From Fictibacillus norfolkensis (lineage in GTDB: Bacteria > Bacillota > Bacilli > Bacillales > Fictibacillaceae), in NCBI RefSeq assembly GCF_014836645.1, contig NZ_JACSQM010000001.1:186001-250000 (forward strand): a stretch of DNA of 64,000 nt, given 5' to 3'. A program made the translations under genes and the position numbers. The notes beneath the pieces are model-generated. The model had not been told where the DNA came from, did no database searches, and worked only from the letters and a program-made list of their open reading frames with translations. The first letter of the stretch is position 1. Every line of letters begins with the position of its first letter. Shown piece by piece: positions 38,462-47,496 of this stretch.

Positions 38462-40036
38462 TCATCTTGTTTTAGATGCTTCTAACTGACGCAGCTCGAT
38501 ACGCCTGATTTTCCCTGAAGTTGTCTTAGGAAGATCATCCACATATTCAATCGATCTTGGGTATTTATAAGGAGCCGTAAGTTCTTTTACGTGTTCTTGA
38601 AGTTCTTTTGTTAGGGCATCGTTACTTGCAGTATGATCTCGTAAAACAACAAACGCTTTTACAATATGACCACGTAATTCATCTGGGCTTGCTACTACTG
38701 CACATTCTTTAACAGCAGGGTGTTTTACAAGTGCATCCTCAACTTCAAAAGGTCCGATCGTATAGCCAGAGGAGATAATGATATCGTCACCTCTGCCTTC
38801 AAACCAAAAATAACCTTCAGCATCTTTCTTTGCTTTATCACCCGTAACATAATAATCACCACGGAATGCCATCATCGTCCGATCTCGGTCTTTATAATAT
38901 TCTTTAAACAGAGCAGGACAATTTTTATGAACGGCAATATCACCAACTTCTCCAGCTGCAACAGGTTTTCCGTTCTCATCAATAACATCAACATCGTTTC
39001 CAGGGGTTGGCTTGCCCATTGAACCTGGCTTGATCTCCATACCTTCCATCGTACCGACTAATAACGTATTCTCTGTCTGCCCATACCCATCACGGACTTT
39101 GATGTGGAAGTATTTTTCAAACGTATCGATCACTTCCCGGTTCAGTGGTTCTCCTGCTGATACAGCACTTCTTAAATGCGGTAACTTATATTGATCTAAA
39201 TTGTCTACTTTAGCCATCAAACGATACTCTGTTGGTGTACAGCATAGCACCGAGATCTGTTGGTCTTGCAAAAGTGTTAAATATTTTTTTGGATCGAACT
39301 TACCTTGATAGACAAAACCAGTAGAACCAGTACCTAGAGTGGATAAAAAAGGACTCCAAATCCACTTTTGCCAACCAGGTCCCGCTGTTGCCCAGACTTT
39401 GTCATCTTCTGAAATGTTTAACCAGCTTTTAGCAGCAGTACGAATGTGAGCATACGCCCATCCGTGTGTATGAACGACACCTTTAGGCTGTCCTGTTGTG
39501 CCAGATGTGTAGGATAAAAAAGCCATATCATCCTTCGATGTTTCAGGTGCTTTATAGGAAACGCTTACATTATTCGTTATTGCTTGCAAGCTTAACCAGT
39601 TATCTGTTTCCCCGTTCGCACTAATTTTATATGTAAGAGTAGGCAGAGTATCTTTGATTTCATTAACTTGTTCTGTAAATCGGTAGTCCGCAATGATCGC
39701 TTTTGCTTCACTATGTTGGACGCGGTAGCTCAGGTCCTTAGCTCTTAACATTTCTGAGCAAGGAATAACAGAAATTCCAGCTTTCAAACAAGCGATATAC
39801 ACCGCATACGTTTCAATCAGTCGCGGCATGATGATCAGAACTCTATCACCTTTAGCCAGTCCTAGTTCTTCTAAAGAATTTGCAATTTGATTCGCTCTGT
39901 CTAGGAGCTTCTTATATGTAATCTCCTCGGTAACGCCTTGTTCATCCATCCAGATTAAAGCTTTTTTTTCAGGGTTTAAAGCATACTTTTCCATTTCTTC
40001 CGTTAAATTATAAATGTTTGGAGCAATCAAGTTCAT
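38462..40036 (-). CDS. ytcI: Acyl-CoA synthetase (YtcI/MbcS-like)
   Basis: AMP-forming ligase of 524 aa that activates a carboxylic acid with CoA. The phosphate-binding P-loop is SYTSGTTGQPKG, followed by the adenylate motif DGYGQTEN and the hinge DDIISSGY-like segment; the C-terminal catalytic lysine is in KTTSGKIRRIELR. It is shorter than and distinct from acsA in this window. Similarity to the medium/branched-chain (methylbutyryl) type suggests such substrates, but this is inferred. AAGGGTG precedes the ATG. Confidence 0.85.
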   Translation of the reverse strand: MNLIAPNIYNLTEEMEKYALNPEKKALIWMDEQGVTEEITYKKLLDRANQIANSLEELGLAKGDRVLIIMPRLIETYAVYIACLKAGISVIPCSEMLRAKDLSYRVQHSEAKAIIADYRFTEQVNEIKDTLPTLTYKISANGETDNWLSLQAITNNVSVSYKAPETSKDDMAFLSYTSGTTGQPKGVVHTHGWAYAHIRTAAKSWLNISEDDKVWATAGPGWQKWIWSPFLSTLGTGSTGFVYQGKFDPKKYLTLLQDQQISVLCCTPTEYRLMAKVDNLDQYKLPHLRSAVSAGEPLNREVIDTFEKYFHIKVRDGYGQTENTLLVGTMEGMEIKPGSMGKPTPGNDVDVIDENGKPVAAGEVGDIAVHKNCPALFKEYYKDRDRTMMAFRGDYYVTGDKAKKDAEGYFWFEGRGDDIIISSGYTIGPFEVEDALVKHPAVKECAVVASPDELRGHIVKAFVVLRDHTASNDALTKELQEHVKELTAPYKYPRSIEYVDDLPKTTSGKIRRIELRQLEASKTR

Positions 40037-40128
40037 TTACTTCACCCTTTCAATTCATGTTGTTCTTTACCATTATAATATATTTTAGAAAATTTTTAAA
40101 ATTTAGTTATATATGCACAAAAATAAAA

Positions 40129-40149
40129 GGAGCGGGGACAACCCGCTCC
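40129..40149 (-). terminator. Terminator of the SASP gene
   Basis: GGAGCGGG/CCCGCTCC stem with a 5-base loop, then TTTTATTTTTG on the - strand. Confidence 0.85.
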
Positions 40150-40164
40150 GTTAGCCATTACTAT

Positions 40165-40350
40165 TTACTTAGAGTATCCACCTAGAGCTTGAGCTACTAG
40201 ACGCTTAGTGATTTCTCCACCTACAGATCCGTTAGCACGTGAAGTTGAATCTGGTCCAAGGTTTACACCGAATTCAGAAGCGATTTCATACTTCATTTGG
40301 TCTACAGCTTGTTGTGCACCTGGTACTACTAATTGGTTTTGGTTTGCCAT
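40165..40350 (-). CDS. sspA: Small acid-soluble spore protein, alpha/beta type
   Basis: 61 aa DNA-binding protein that coats and protects spore DNA. It has the two family signatures, [10 protein letters not shown] (containing the site cut by the GPR protease on germination) and [20 protein letters not shown]. Preceded by AGGAGG and by a SigG-type promoter. The symbol follows the B. subtilis neighbourhood; other alpha/beta paralogues are very similar. Confidence 0.93.
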   Translation of the reverse strand: MANQNQLVVPGAQQAVDQMKYEIASEFGVNLGPDSTSRANGSVGGEITKRLVAQALGGYSK

Positions 40351-40374
40351 GTTGTTTCACCTCCTTTGTACTAA

Positions 40375-40404
40375 TAAGATGTGTCTAAATGACCGATTCA
40401 ATTC
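40375..40404 (-). promoter_or_regulatory. SigG-type promoter of the SASP gene
   Basis: On the - strand GAATT and CATCTTA are 18 bp apart, fitting the forespore SigG consensus (GHATR, 17-18 bp, CATNNTA) with one -35 mismatch. Confidence 0.7.
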
Positions 40405-40463
40405 TTGGAAATTGTTGTGTGTGTTGCCATTTCGAATATTAGTTAGGAAGAAGGTCTATGAAG

Positions 40464-40523
40464 GTAGTTGATTTCTACTCCAGGTTGCTCGCCTCGACTA
40501 CCTTGCGCTCCAATCAACTTGCA
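40464..40523. repeat. Interspersed palindromic repeat, copy B (internally deleted)
   Basis: Keeps the left end (GTTGATTTCTACTCCAGG, then TTGCTCGC) and the right end (GCGCTCCAATCAACTTGC) of the element seen at 8291-8420, but lacks about 70 bp of the centre. The terminal inverted repeats can still pair. Confidence 0.7.
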
Positions 40524-40572
40524 ACGGAGAGACAATTCAAATGCAAAAGCTACAGCTCCTAGAAAAAGAAAA

Positions 40573-40606
40573 ACGAAAAAAAGCCTACACAATGTGCAGA
40601 CTTTTT
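40573..40606 (-). other. Imperfect hairpin with T run
   Basis: AAAAAGTCTGCAC pairs imperfectly with GTGTAGGCTTTTTTT on the - strand. It might end transcription from thiI after the repeat copy C. The rest of the 40351-40875 gap holds the SASP promoter and repeats B and C. Confidence 0.45.
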
Positions 40607-40728
40607 CAACTGGGTTTTATCTTGTTTATTTTTTGAACTGAAAGCGTGCCTGAATCACCGCCACTAAACATTGAAGGCATTAATTTTTTCACCGGGTTAC
40701 TTTCAGGTCATTTTCTTTTCTCTTCATT

Positions 40729-40865
40729 GACTAGTTGATTGGAGTGAAAGGTGCGAGACTCCTGTGGGACAAGCGGTCAGGTGAGACCCTTAAGGGCGCA
40801 AAGCGGCAAGGGGCTCACCGCCTGCCCCACGGAAAGCGAGCACCTGTAACGGAAATCAACAACTT
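40729..40865. repeat. Interspersed palindromic repeat, copy C (full length, inverted)
   Basis: On the complementary strand it matches copy A: GTTGATTTCCGTTAC, then GGTGCTCGCTTTCC, GTGGGGC, GGTGAGCC, GGTCTCACCTGACCGC, GTCCCACAGGAGTC and the closing CTCCAATCAACT. The fold is again a long hairpin. It sits immediately next to the thiI stop. Confidence 0.85.
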
Positions 40866-40875
40866 TCAAGATGGC

Positions 40876-42087
40876 TTAGAGCAAATCATCAAACGTTTCG
40901 TCCGTTGACTTCCCCTCTTCAAGAATCAACGTTTCAACATCATTAACCGCTTCTTCAATCAACTCTTCAAGATTTTCAATATTTTGTTCAAAACGAATGG
41001 CTTTCTCACGCTTCGGTTTAGTCTTTGGTGCAGAAGGCAAGAATATCGTACAGCAATCTTCATAAGGACGAATTGAAATCTCGTATGTTCCAATTTTATG
41101 CGACAAATTCATGATCTCTTGCTTATCCATTGTAATAACAGGACGAAGAATAGGCATGTTCGTTACTTCATTGATCGCATACATGCTATGCATCGTCTGA
41201 CTTGCAACTTGGCCAAGGTTCTCGCCGTTTGCGATAGCCATCGCATGGTTGTTCTCCGCTAATCGTTCAGTGATTCTCAGCATTACTCTTCTCATGATCG
41301 TCATGCTATAACTAGACGGAATCTTATCTTTGATCGTTTGTTGGATTTTTGTAAAAGGTACAACATGAAGCTTGATCTTGCCTCCGCTATAGCGAGTGAG
41401 CTCTTGTGTTAGATCGACCACTTTTTGTTTTGCTCGTTCACTTGTAAATGGCGGACTATGAAAATGAACACCTTCAATACGAACGCCACGCTTCATCGTT
41501 AAATATCCTGCTACCGGACTGTCGATACCACCTGAAAGCATAAGCATCGCTTTACCACCAACACCGATCGGCAGACCGCCAGCTCCCTCAAATGATTTTG
41601 AGCTAATGTAAGTTCCTGTATCTTTTACTTCCACTTTTACATTTACATCTGGATTATGAACATCAACGGTTAAACCTTCCGTATTTCTTAAAAGGTATCC
41701 TCCAACTTCTTGGTTAAGCTGCATCGAATTAACAGGGAAAGATTTTAAAGAACGTTTACCTGTAACTTTAAACGTCTTCTTTCCTTCCATCGCTTCATTT
41801 AGAGCGATTAACGCTGCTTTCTGGATCGCTTCTAAGTCATTTTCAGATCTTACAGCTAAACTGATCGAGTGTATGCCGAAAATATCTTGTAGTGATTTGA
41901 CGATAGGCTCATAAGATTGTCCGTTTAACTCAATAACAATTCGGTCAAAGTGTTTAGACATATTAAGTTCCTGAAATGGACGCATTTTTCTTTTTACTGT
42001 TTCAAATAGCTGTGATTCGAAATGCCTTCTGTTTTTTCCTTTTAGTGATAATTCACCATAACGCACGACTAAATGATCATAAATCAT
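40876..42087 (-). CDS. thiI: tRNA 4-thiouridine synthase / thiazole sulfur carrier ThiI
   Basis: Adenylates tRNA U8 for sulfur insertion; 403 aa. In order: N-terminal ferredoxin-like domain, THUMP domain (about 60-165) and PP-loop LMLSGGIDSPVAGYL (about 180-195). There is no C-terminal rhodanese domain, as usual in Bacillus, so sulfur must come directly from the desulfurase next door. The second ATG is used, with GAGGT seven bases upstream. It begins just after the desulfurase stop. Confidence 0.96.
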   Translation of the reverse strand: MIYDHLVVRYGELSLKGKNRRHFESQLFETVKRKMRPFQELNMSKHFDRIVIELNGQSYEPIVKSLQDIFGIHSISLAVRSENDLEAIQKAALIALNEAMEGKKTFKVTGKRSLKSFPVNSMQLNQEVGGYLLRNTEGLTVDVHNPDVNVKVEVKDTGTYISSKSFEGAGGLPIGVGGKAMLMLSGGIDSPVAGYLTMKRGVRIEGVHFHSPPFTSERAKQKVVDLTQELTRYSGGKIKLHVVPFTKIQQTIKDKIPSSYSMTIMRRVMLRITERLAENNHAMAIANGENLGQVASQTMHSMYAINEVTNMPILRPVITMDKQEIMNLSHKIGTYEISIRPYEDCCTIFLPSAPKTKPKREKAIRFEQNIENLEELIEEAVNDVETLILEEGKSTDETFDDLL

Positions 42088-42092
42088 CTTCA

Positions 42093-43232
42093 TTACCTCA
42101 TTACCTTCTTAATATTTATTAGTTCTTCTTTTAATATTTTTAAAGACAGTTCTGCTTCTTTCAATGTGTTTCCATAGGTGGTACTCAAACGAATGGCCGT
42201 TGAAGCACGATTTTCTCCTAACCCCATCTCTAGTAAGATACGGCTTGCTCCACCTTGTCTTGATGAACAAGCAGAACGAGTAGATACATACACATCTCTT
42301 TTATCAAGAGAATGAATCAGCACTTCTGGTTTGATGCCCTTCACTGAAAAATTAATAATGTGAGGAGCTGAGCTTATAGGAGTATTAATGTCTATTCCAT
42401 CTATGGTACGTAACTCTTCAATTAAGAACTGTTTAATCTCAAATAAATTTTCTCTCTTTTCCTTACTCTCTTGAAGAATCAACCTTAACGCTTTTGCCAT
42501 AGCTACAATACCTGCAACATTTTCAGTACCAGCTCTTTTCTTTAATTCTTGTTCACCACCAGTGAACAAAGAAGAGAGACTCACACCGTTCTTCACAAAA
42601 AGAATTCCATTTCCTTTTAGGCCGTGAAATTTATGTGCAGATATTGTGCACAGATCGATCCCACACTCTTTAAGTGGAAGGTCAACCTTACCGACACCTT
42701 GAACATTGTCGACATGGAAAAAAATCTTCGGGTGCTCTTTCAAGATCTTACCTATCTCTTGAATAGGTTGTATCGTTCCCGTTTCATTATTGACATGAAT
42801 AAGTGAAACAAGTATCGTATCCTGCCGAATCGAACGTTCAAGGTCTTCTAATGAAATCAACCCGTCATGATCCACTGGAAGATACGTTATTTCGAAACCT
42901 TGTGATTCAAGATATTGAAAGGATTCATGACTCGATGCATGCTCAACAGAAGATGTTATAAGGTGTTTACCTCGATTTTGATGTTGAAAAGCAATCCCTT
43001 TGATCGCAATATTGTTGCCTTCTGTACCACCAGAGGTGAAAACGACTTCTGATGGAGCAACCTCCAGTAACTGAGCAATTGACTTTCTGGCCTGACCAAG
43101 CAATTTCTCAGCTTCGCTTCCTTTAGAATGAAGGGAAGATGGATTGGCAAAATACCTTTCTGACACCGTAACGAACGTATCAAGCACTTCCTTATATGGC
43201 TTTGTTGTTGCACTATTATCCAAATAAATCAT
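42093..43232 (-). CDS. nifZ: Cysteine desulfurase dedicated to ThiI (NifZ-type)
   Basis: PLP enzyme of 379 aa that takes sulfur from cysteine. The PLP-lysine is in SAHKFHGLKG, the active cysteine is in STRSACSSRQG, and the N-terminal YLDNSATTKP is typical of NifS/IscS. Its place directly before thiI matches B. subtilis nifZ (ytbJ), which supplies sulfur for tRNA thiolation. The ATG has GGAGG eight bases upstream. Confidence 0.93.
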   Translation of the reverse strand: MIYLDNSATTKPYKEVLDTFVTVSERYFANPSSLHSKGSEAEKLLGQARKSIAQLLEVAPSEVVFTSGGTEGNNIAIKGIAFQHQNRGKHLITSSVEHASSHESFQYLESQGFEITYLPVDHDGLISLEDLERSIRQDTILVSLIHVNNETGTIQPIQEIGKILKEHPKIFFHVDNVQGVGKVDLPLKECGIDLCTISAHKFHGLKGNGILFVKNGVSLSSLFTGGEQELKKRAGTENVAGIVAMAKALRLILQESKEKRENLFEIKQFLIEELRTIDGIDINTPISSAPHIINFSVKGIKPEVLIHSLDKRDVYVSTRSACSSRQGGASRILLEMGLGENRASTAIRLSTTYGNTLKEAELSLKILKEELINIKKVMR

Positions 43233-43371
43233 TGTTGAATCCTCCAATTATACATTCCAAACCGTTCTAAAACACACATTTCATTATCATACCATAATTT
43301 AGCTATCGTGCACATCTACACATATCTCCTATTTTTTGTTAACCGATTTAAAAAATCTCTTTTTTACAGCA

Positions 43372-43404
43372 AAAAAACTGCAGGAATTGAATCCTTACAG
43401 TTTT
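43372..43404 (-). terminator. Terminator of ezrA
   Basis: AAAAACTG-AAGGA/TCCTT-CAGTTTTT hairpin with seven T on the - strand at the ezrA stop. Confidence 0.85.
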
Positions 43405-45095
43405 TATACGTGTGACTTTAAATTAATTTCCATCTCTTTAAGGATTCCAGGTCTAACACTCTCTATCGCAGAAGCTGCAATCTCAAGAGCATCTTCATAC
43501 TGATAATTTCGAAAAGCGATCTCAGCTTCAATCAATCGAACGGATACTGATTGATAAGAACTTCTAAATCTATTTCCGTACTGTATAAGCTTTTCTGCTA
43601 AAAAAGCATTCTCTATCATCTTAGAGGTTTCATCGTAGCCCTCATTCACTGCTTCATGCGCTTTGTTTAGAACATAAGAGACATCTGACATTTCTAGAGG
43701 TTTCTCATCCAGTTTTTTAGAAACTTCGATGATATATTCTTCTGCTTTCCCAATTGTGATCAAGTAATGTTCCGGCAATCCAGGAAGGTTGCTCTTTTGT
43801 ACCATCCTTCTCGCTTCAAGAAGTTTCTTTCGAAGTCCTCTTAAGCTCTGTTTCGTTTCAAGTTCATCTTTTCTTAAATTATGAAGCATTTCTTCATAAA
43901 CTTTCTGAGAACGCTGCAGTTCTTCCATCTGCTTTTGCATCTCTTCCATCATCTCGCGAATAACAGAATATGATTCTCTTTTCTCGTCAATTGAATCTTC
44001 GATGATCAAGAACCTGCTTTGTAGCTTGTGAAACAATTTTTCAATCTTCTTTTGCATCTCTGCTTCATTTTGTTCGATCAAGTAAGTAGAAGAAACGATT
44101 TGGGTCTCTTGCTTTAAATTCTCAATTCTATCGTGTAAATCTTGAATATTTGAGAAAAAGACTTCTCTTTCACTTATTACAAATTGCTTAGAATGTACTT
44201 CGTTCTCAAGCACTTCATAGAGCTGATCCATCTTCTGTACCGTTTCATCCATATCTTTTTGAGCACTTTCAAGCTCAAGTTCAAGTACTTTGTTCAGCGC
44301 TTGATCGTTAAGATCCTTTAAAGAACGGATCTCTTTTTCGATGCCAATATGATGAAGAACATAACCTTGTTGTTCCATCTCTGTAAAACCTACACTTAAC
44401 TCTTTTAATGAATTAGGAATATCTGATTGAAGGATCACAAGAAGTTCAGGAACTCCCTGCATCTTTGTTTTACAATCAGAAATACGATTCAAACTCTCAA
44501 CAAGTCTTTGTCTAGCTTCAAGATGGCTCCCTTGTACAGTTAATGATTCGAACGTTTCAATTAAAGCTTTTATCTCGTCAAGTTCTTTATCAAAAATTGG
44601 AGCAGTCTGGCCAAGTGCACGGATATGAGTTAAATAGTACTTCTTTGTTTCTTGAAGCTTTTCTTTCGCTTCAACAATCTCTTCCCGATTTAGTTCCTCA
44701 CTCGTAACTAACTCATTGATTTCGGAAGTAATCTCTTTAATTCTCAAATCCATCTTTTCTAAAGACTGACTAACACCAGCTAAAATAGATTTAGCTTTTT
44801 TGAAACGATACTTGTCTGTATATTCCTCAGCATCGAATAAGTCTTCTTCTAAATTAGGAAGTTGAGTCGTTACCATCTCATCCCATTCTTGACGCCACAT
44901 TTCAAATTTCTCTTCCGTTTCACCAATCATCGCCATACCCTTAACTTTTGAGATTTCTTCTGTTAAGGGGCGATTCATAATTTGCATCTTCCATGCTTCA
45001 AGTCGGTCAATTTCTTTATACACTCTTCGGCGTGACATGGCACCGTACAGGATCAATGCTAGGAATGTAACGATGGCAATGACTATGTATATCAT
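43404..45095 (-). CDS. ezrA: Septation ring formation regulator EzrA
   Basis: Membrane-anchored negative regulator of FtsZ ring assembly; 563 aa (B. subtilis 562). One N-terminal membrane helix (IYIVIAIVTFLALILYGAM) is followed by an almost entirely coiled-coil cytoplasmic region of spectrin-like repeats. The ATG before IYIVIA is chosen, with AAGGGTG six bases upstream. Monocistronic; divergent from hisJ. Confidence 0.96.
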   Translation of the reverse strand: MIYIVIAIVTFLALILYGAMSRRRVYKEIDRLEAWKMQIMNRPLTEEISKVKGMAMIGETEEKFEMWRQEWDEMVTTQLPNLEEDLFDAEEYTDKYRFKKAKSILAGVSQSLEKMDLRIKEITSEINELVTSEELNREEIVEAKEKLQETKKYYLTHIRALGQTAPIFDKELDEIKALIETFESLTVQGSHLEARQRLVESLNRISDCKTKMQGVPELLVILQSDIPNSLKELSVGFTEMEQQGYVLHHIGIEKEIRSLKDLNDQALNKVLELELESAQKDMDETVQKMDQLYEVLENEVHSKQFVISEREVFFSNIQDLHDRIENLKQETQIVSSTYLIEQNEAEMQKKIEKLFHKLQSRFLIIEDSIDEKRESYSVIREMMEEMQKQMEELQRSQKVYEEMLHNLRKDELETKQSLRGLRKKLLEARRMVQKSNLPGLPEHYLITIGKAEEYIIEVSKKLDEKPLEMSDVSYVLNKAHEAVNEGYDETSKMIENAFLAEKLIQYGNRFRSSYQSVSVRLIEAEIAFRNYQYEDALEIAASAIESVRPGILKEMEINLKSHV

Positions 45096-45316
45096 CAGAG
45101 GCACCCTTTCTATCTGTTCAAATTTCTATATTGTCTATATTATGTATTCGTATGTTTAAATCGCTTTACCGATCTAATTTAGTTTTTATTCTATAAAATT
45201 GCAGTTTAATGCTTTTATGATAACATGTAAACAAACATTTGACGCAAAAAAATTGCATAATCTGATAACTTTTTTCCAATTTAATGAAGATTTTGTCGAA
45301 AGGAGGAGTAAGAAAG

Positions 45317-46150
45317 ATGTACTATGATGGACATATCCACACGCCTTTTTGCCCCCATGGGTCTTCAGACACTTTTGAAATGTATATCGAAAGAGCTATC
45401 TCTTTAGGTTTGAAAGGTATTACTTTTACAGAGCATGCCCCGTTGCCTCATTCATTCATCGATGCTGCTCCTACGAAGGACAGCAGTATGAAACATGAAC
45501 AATTAGGAAAATACTTCGACACTTTGAGAGAAGTTAAGAAGTTTTATAAAAGTAAAATTGAAATCTTTACTGGTTTAGAAGTCGATTTTATTGAGGGCTA
45601 TGAAGAGGAGACGAATACATTTCTGAAAGAGGTTTGGCCTGAACTCGATGATGCCATTCTCTCTGTTCATTTCTTAAAGGTTCAAGACCATTACTTCTGC
45701 ATGGATTATGATGAGAACGTATTTAGAGATTTGATCGAGCAATCCGGCAGCCTCTCTGCAGTATACTCACTATACTTTCAAACCGTAAAAAAATCGATCA
45801 GTCATTCATTTGGAGATCATCAGCCAAGAAGGATTGGACATATGACATTAGCAACTAAATTCCAGAAACTTTTCCCTCCAGATTTTAGTTATGAAAAAGA
45901 AGCAGAAGAGATTTTAACGGCACTGTCTGAACGTAACATGTATTTGGATTATAACGGAGCAGGCGCTGTTAAGCCATATTGTTTGGAACCATATCCTTCT
46001 AACTGGATCATAAAAGAAGCACAAAAAAGAAAAATCCCTCTTGTCTATGGGTCTGATGCCCACAGTGCTAAGGGACTCGGTCAAGGATTGGATCAATTAG
46101 TATCAACAGCAACATTAACTTCCCCACTTCTCCTGAATAGAGCCAAATAA
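45317..46150 (+). CDS. hisJ: Histidinol-phosphatase (PHP type)
   Basis: Removes phosphate from histidinol phosphate in histidine synthesis; 277 aa of the PHP family. Metal-binding histidines are in DGHIHTPFCPHG near the N-terminus, in FTEHAPLPH and in the C-terminal YGSDAHSAKGLG. It is not near other his genes, as in B. subtilis (ytvP). AGGAGG stands ten bases before the ATG. The 3' end overlaps the end of refZ on the other strand by 36 bp. Confidence 0.92.
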   Translation: MYYDGHIHTPFCPHGSSDTFEMYIERAISLGLKGITFTEHAPLPHSFIDAAPTKDSSMKHEQLGKYFDTLREVKKFYKSKIEIFTGLEVDFIEGYEEETNTFLKEVWPELDDAILSVHFLKVQDHYFCMDYDENVFRDLIEQSGSLSAVYSLYFQTVKKSISHSFGDHQPRRIGHMTLATKFQKLFPPDFSYEKEAEEILTALSERNMYLDYNGAGAVKPYCLEPYPSNWIIKEAQKRKIPLVYGSDAHSAKGLGQGLDQLVSTATLTSPLLLNRAK

Positions 46151-46801
46151 AGGCTTTTGAACAGCGGACAGCAGGGGATTTTTTCTTTCTGGGATACAAA
46201 CACATTTATCAAACCAGTTCATCATCCACTTCTTATAAGGTTGGAAGAACGTTTCTGTTTCAGCACTTATCTGATATACCTCAGCTAAATAAAGAGGATG
46301 TAAAAATGGAAGCATCATCATATCTTTGAACTGAATGGTTAAAAAGTCGATTGGCTGCCTTCTGAATTCTTTTTTCTTCATCCCTTTTTCAAACAGAGTT
46401 TGCAAAAAGTATTTTTCTTTAACTAAGTAGGTAGACATGAGTTCACGGACCAATGTTGAATCAAGCGTCATCTCACGATAGACAAAGCGTGCAAGAGGAA
46501 GGTTTCGCTGTTGATAGATCAACAATGCTTCTACTATTTCAATAAAACTCCCTTTTACAGTTGGAGAGCTCGATGTATGATATATGATTTCAATCCTTCT
46601 GATATACCCTTCAAAAAATGATATGATCAACTCTTCTAGAAGACCTTTCTTTCCTCCAAAATGGTACGAAATTAAAGCGATGTTCACACCAGCTTTTTTT
46701 GCTATCTGTCTAACGGTCGTTCCTTTAAACCCTTGGCTTGTAAAAAGAGCAATCGCTGCTTCGGCTATTTTCAGTTTCGTTTCCATCGGATCTGTCTTCA
46801 T
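46115..46801 (-). CDS. refZ: TetR-family regulator of FtsZ ring, RefZ
   Basis: 228 aa. N-terminal TetR helix-turn-helix (about 8-55: AAIALFTSQGFKGTTVRQIAKKAGVNIALISYHFGGKKGL), then a helical C-terminal domain. The B. subtilis orthologue (yttP), beside hisJ, binds sites near the origin and repositions division at sporulation. GGTGG stands six bases before the ATG. The C-terminus is about 20 residues longer than in B. subtilis (207 aa by memory). Confidence 0.88.
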   Translation of the reverse strand: MKTDPMETKLKIAEAAIALFTSQGFKGTTVRQIAKKAGVNIALISYHFGGKKGLLEELIISFFEGYIRRIEIIYHTSSSPTVKGSFIEIVEALLIYQQRNLPLARFVYREMTLDSTLVRELMSTYLVKEKYFLQTLFEKGMKKKEFRRQPIDFLTIQFKDMMMLPFLHPLYLAEVYQISAETETFFQPYKKWMMNWFDKCVCIPERKNPLLSAVQKPLFGSIQEKWGS

Positions 46802-46953
46802 TTTCTTCCACCGTCCTTCCCTCTTGTATAAAATTCTTGGGCGAGAGACATAAACCTTTAATAATCGCTCGACAAATAAGGGCTTATGGGTGTATAGTTC
46901 AACATTATTTGATAGGATAGAGTAAACAATTTATCAGGTTTGGAGGAATCTTG

Positions 46954-47439
46954 ATGTTTTCCGTTCAGCAATATAGCACAGACAAAAATGAAGCTTATTC
47001 TCTTCTGTTGAAACAACTTTCTGCTCTGCTTGAAGGCGAGACAAACGCGACTGCTAACCTCGCAAACGCTTCTGCTCTTTTGAATCAATTTTTAGACAGA
47101 GTAAACTGGGTTGGTTTTTATACACTTGAAGGAGAGACGAACCAATTAGTTCTTGGACCCTTTCAAGGGCTTCCAGCTTGTGTAAGAATTCCTCTTGGAA
47201 GAGGAGTATGCGGAACGTCCGCTCAAAATCAAGAAACGTTAGTTGTAAAAGATGTTCATGAGTTCCCTGGACATATCGCTTGTGATGCAGCTTCTCAATC
47301 AGAGATCGTGGTTCCATTAGTGAAAGACGGAAAGCTGCTAGGAGTTCTAGATATTGATAGTCCTGAAAAAGCACGATTTGATGAGATTGATCAAGAGAAC
47401 TTAGAAAAGTTTTGTGAGGTTTTACTTCGATATCTCTAG
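46954..47439 (+). CDS. ytsP: Free methionine-(R)-sulfoxide reductase (GAF domain)
   Basis: 161 aa consisting of one GAF domain. The three cysteines used by this reductase family are all present: C76 (ACVRIPLG), C86 (RGVCGTS) and C110 (HIACDAAS). It repairs free methionine sulfoxide. GGAGG is seven bases before the ATG. It faces a methionine gamma-lyase gene and shares its terminator, giving a small methionine-related pair. The position equals B. subtilis ytsP. Confidence 0.9.
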   Translation: MFSVQQYSTDKNEAYSLLLKQLSALLEGETNATANLANASALLNQFLDRVNWVGFYTLEGETNQLVLGPFQGLPACVRIPLGRGVCGTSAQNQETLVVKDVHEFPGHIACDAASQSEIVVPLVKDGKLLGVLDIDSPEKARFDEIDQENLEKFCEVLLRYL

Positions 47440-47458
47440 ATTCTCTTCCCTAAATAAA

Positions 47459-47496
47459 GAAGTCCTGCGCAGTCATTAGCGCAGGACTCTTTTTTA
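47459..47496. terminator. Bidirectional terminator between ytsP and the gamma-lyase gene
   Basis: AGTCCTGCGC/GCGCAGGACT stem with an 8-base loop and six T; it touches the stop of the gene on the - strand. Confidence 0.9.
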
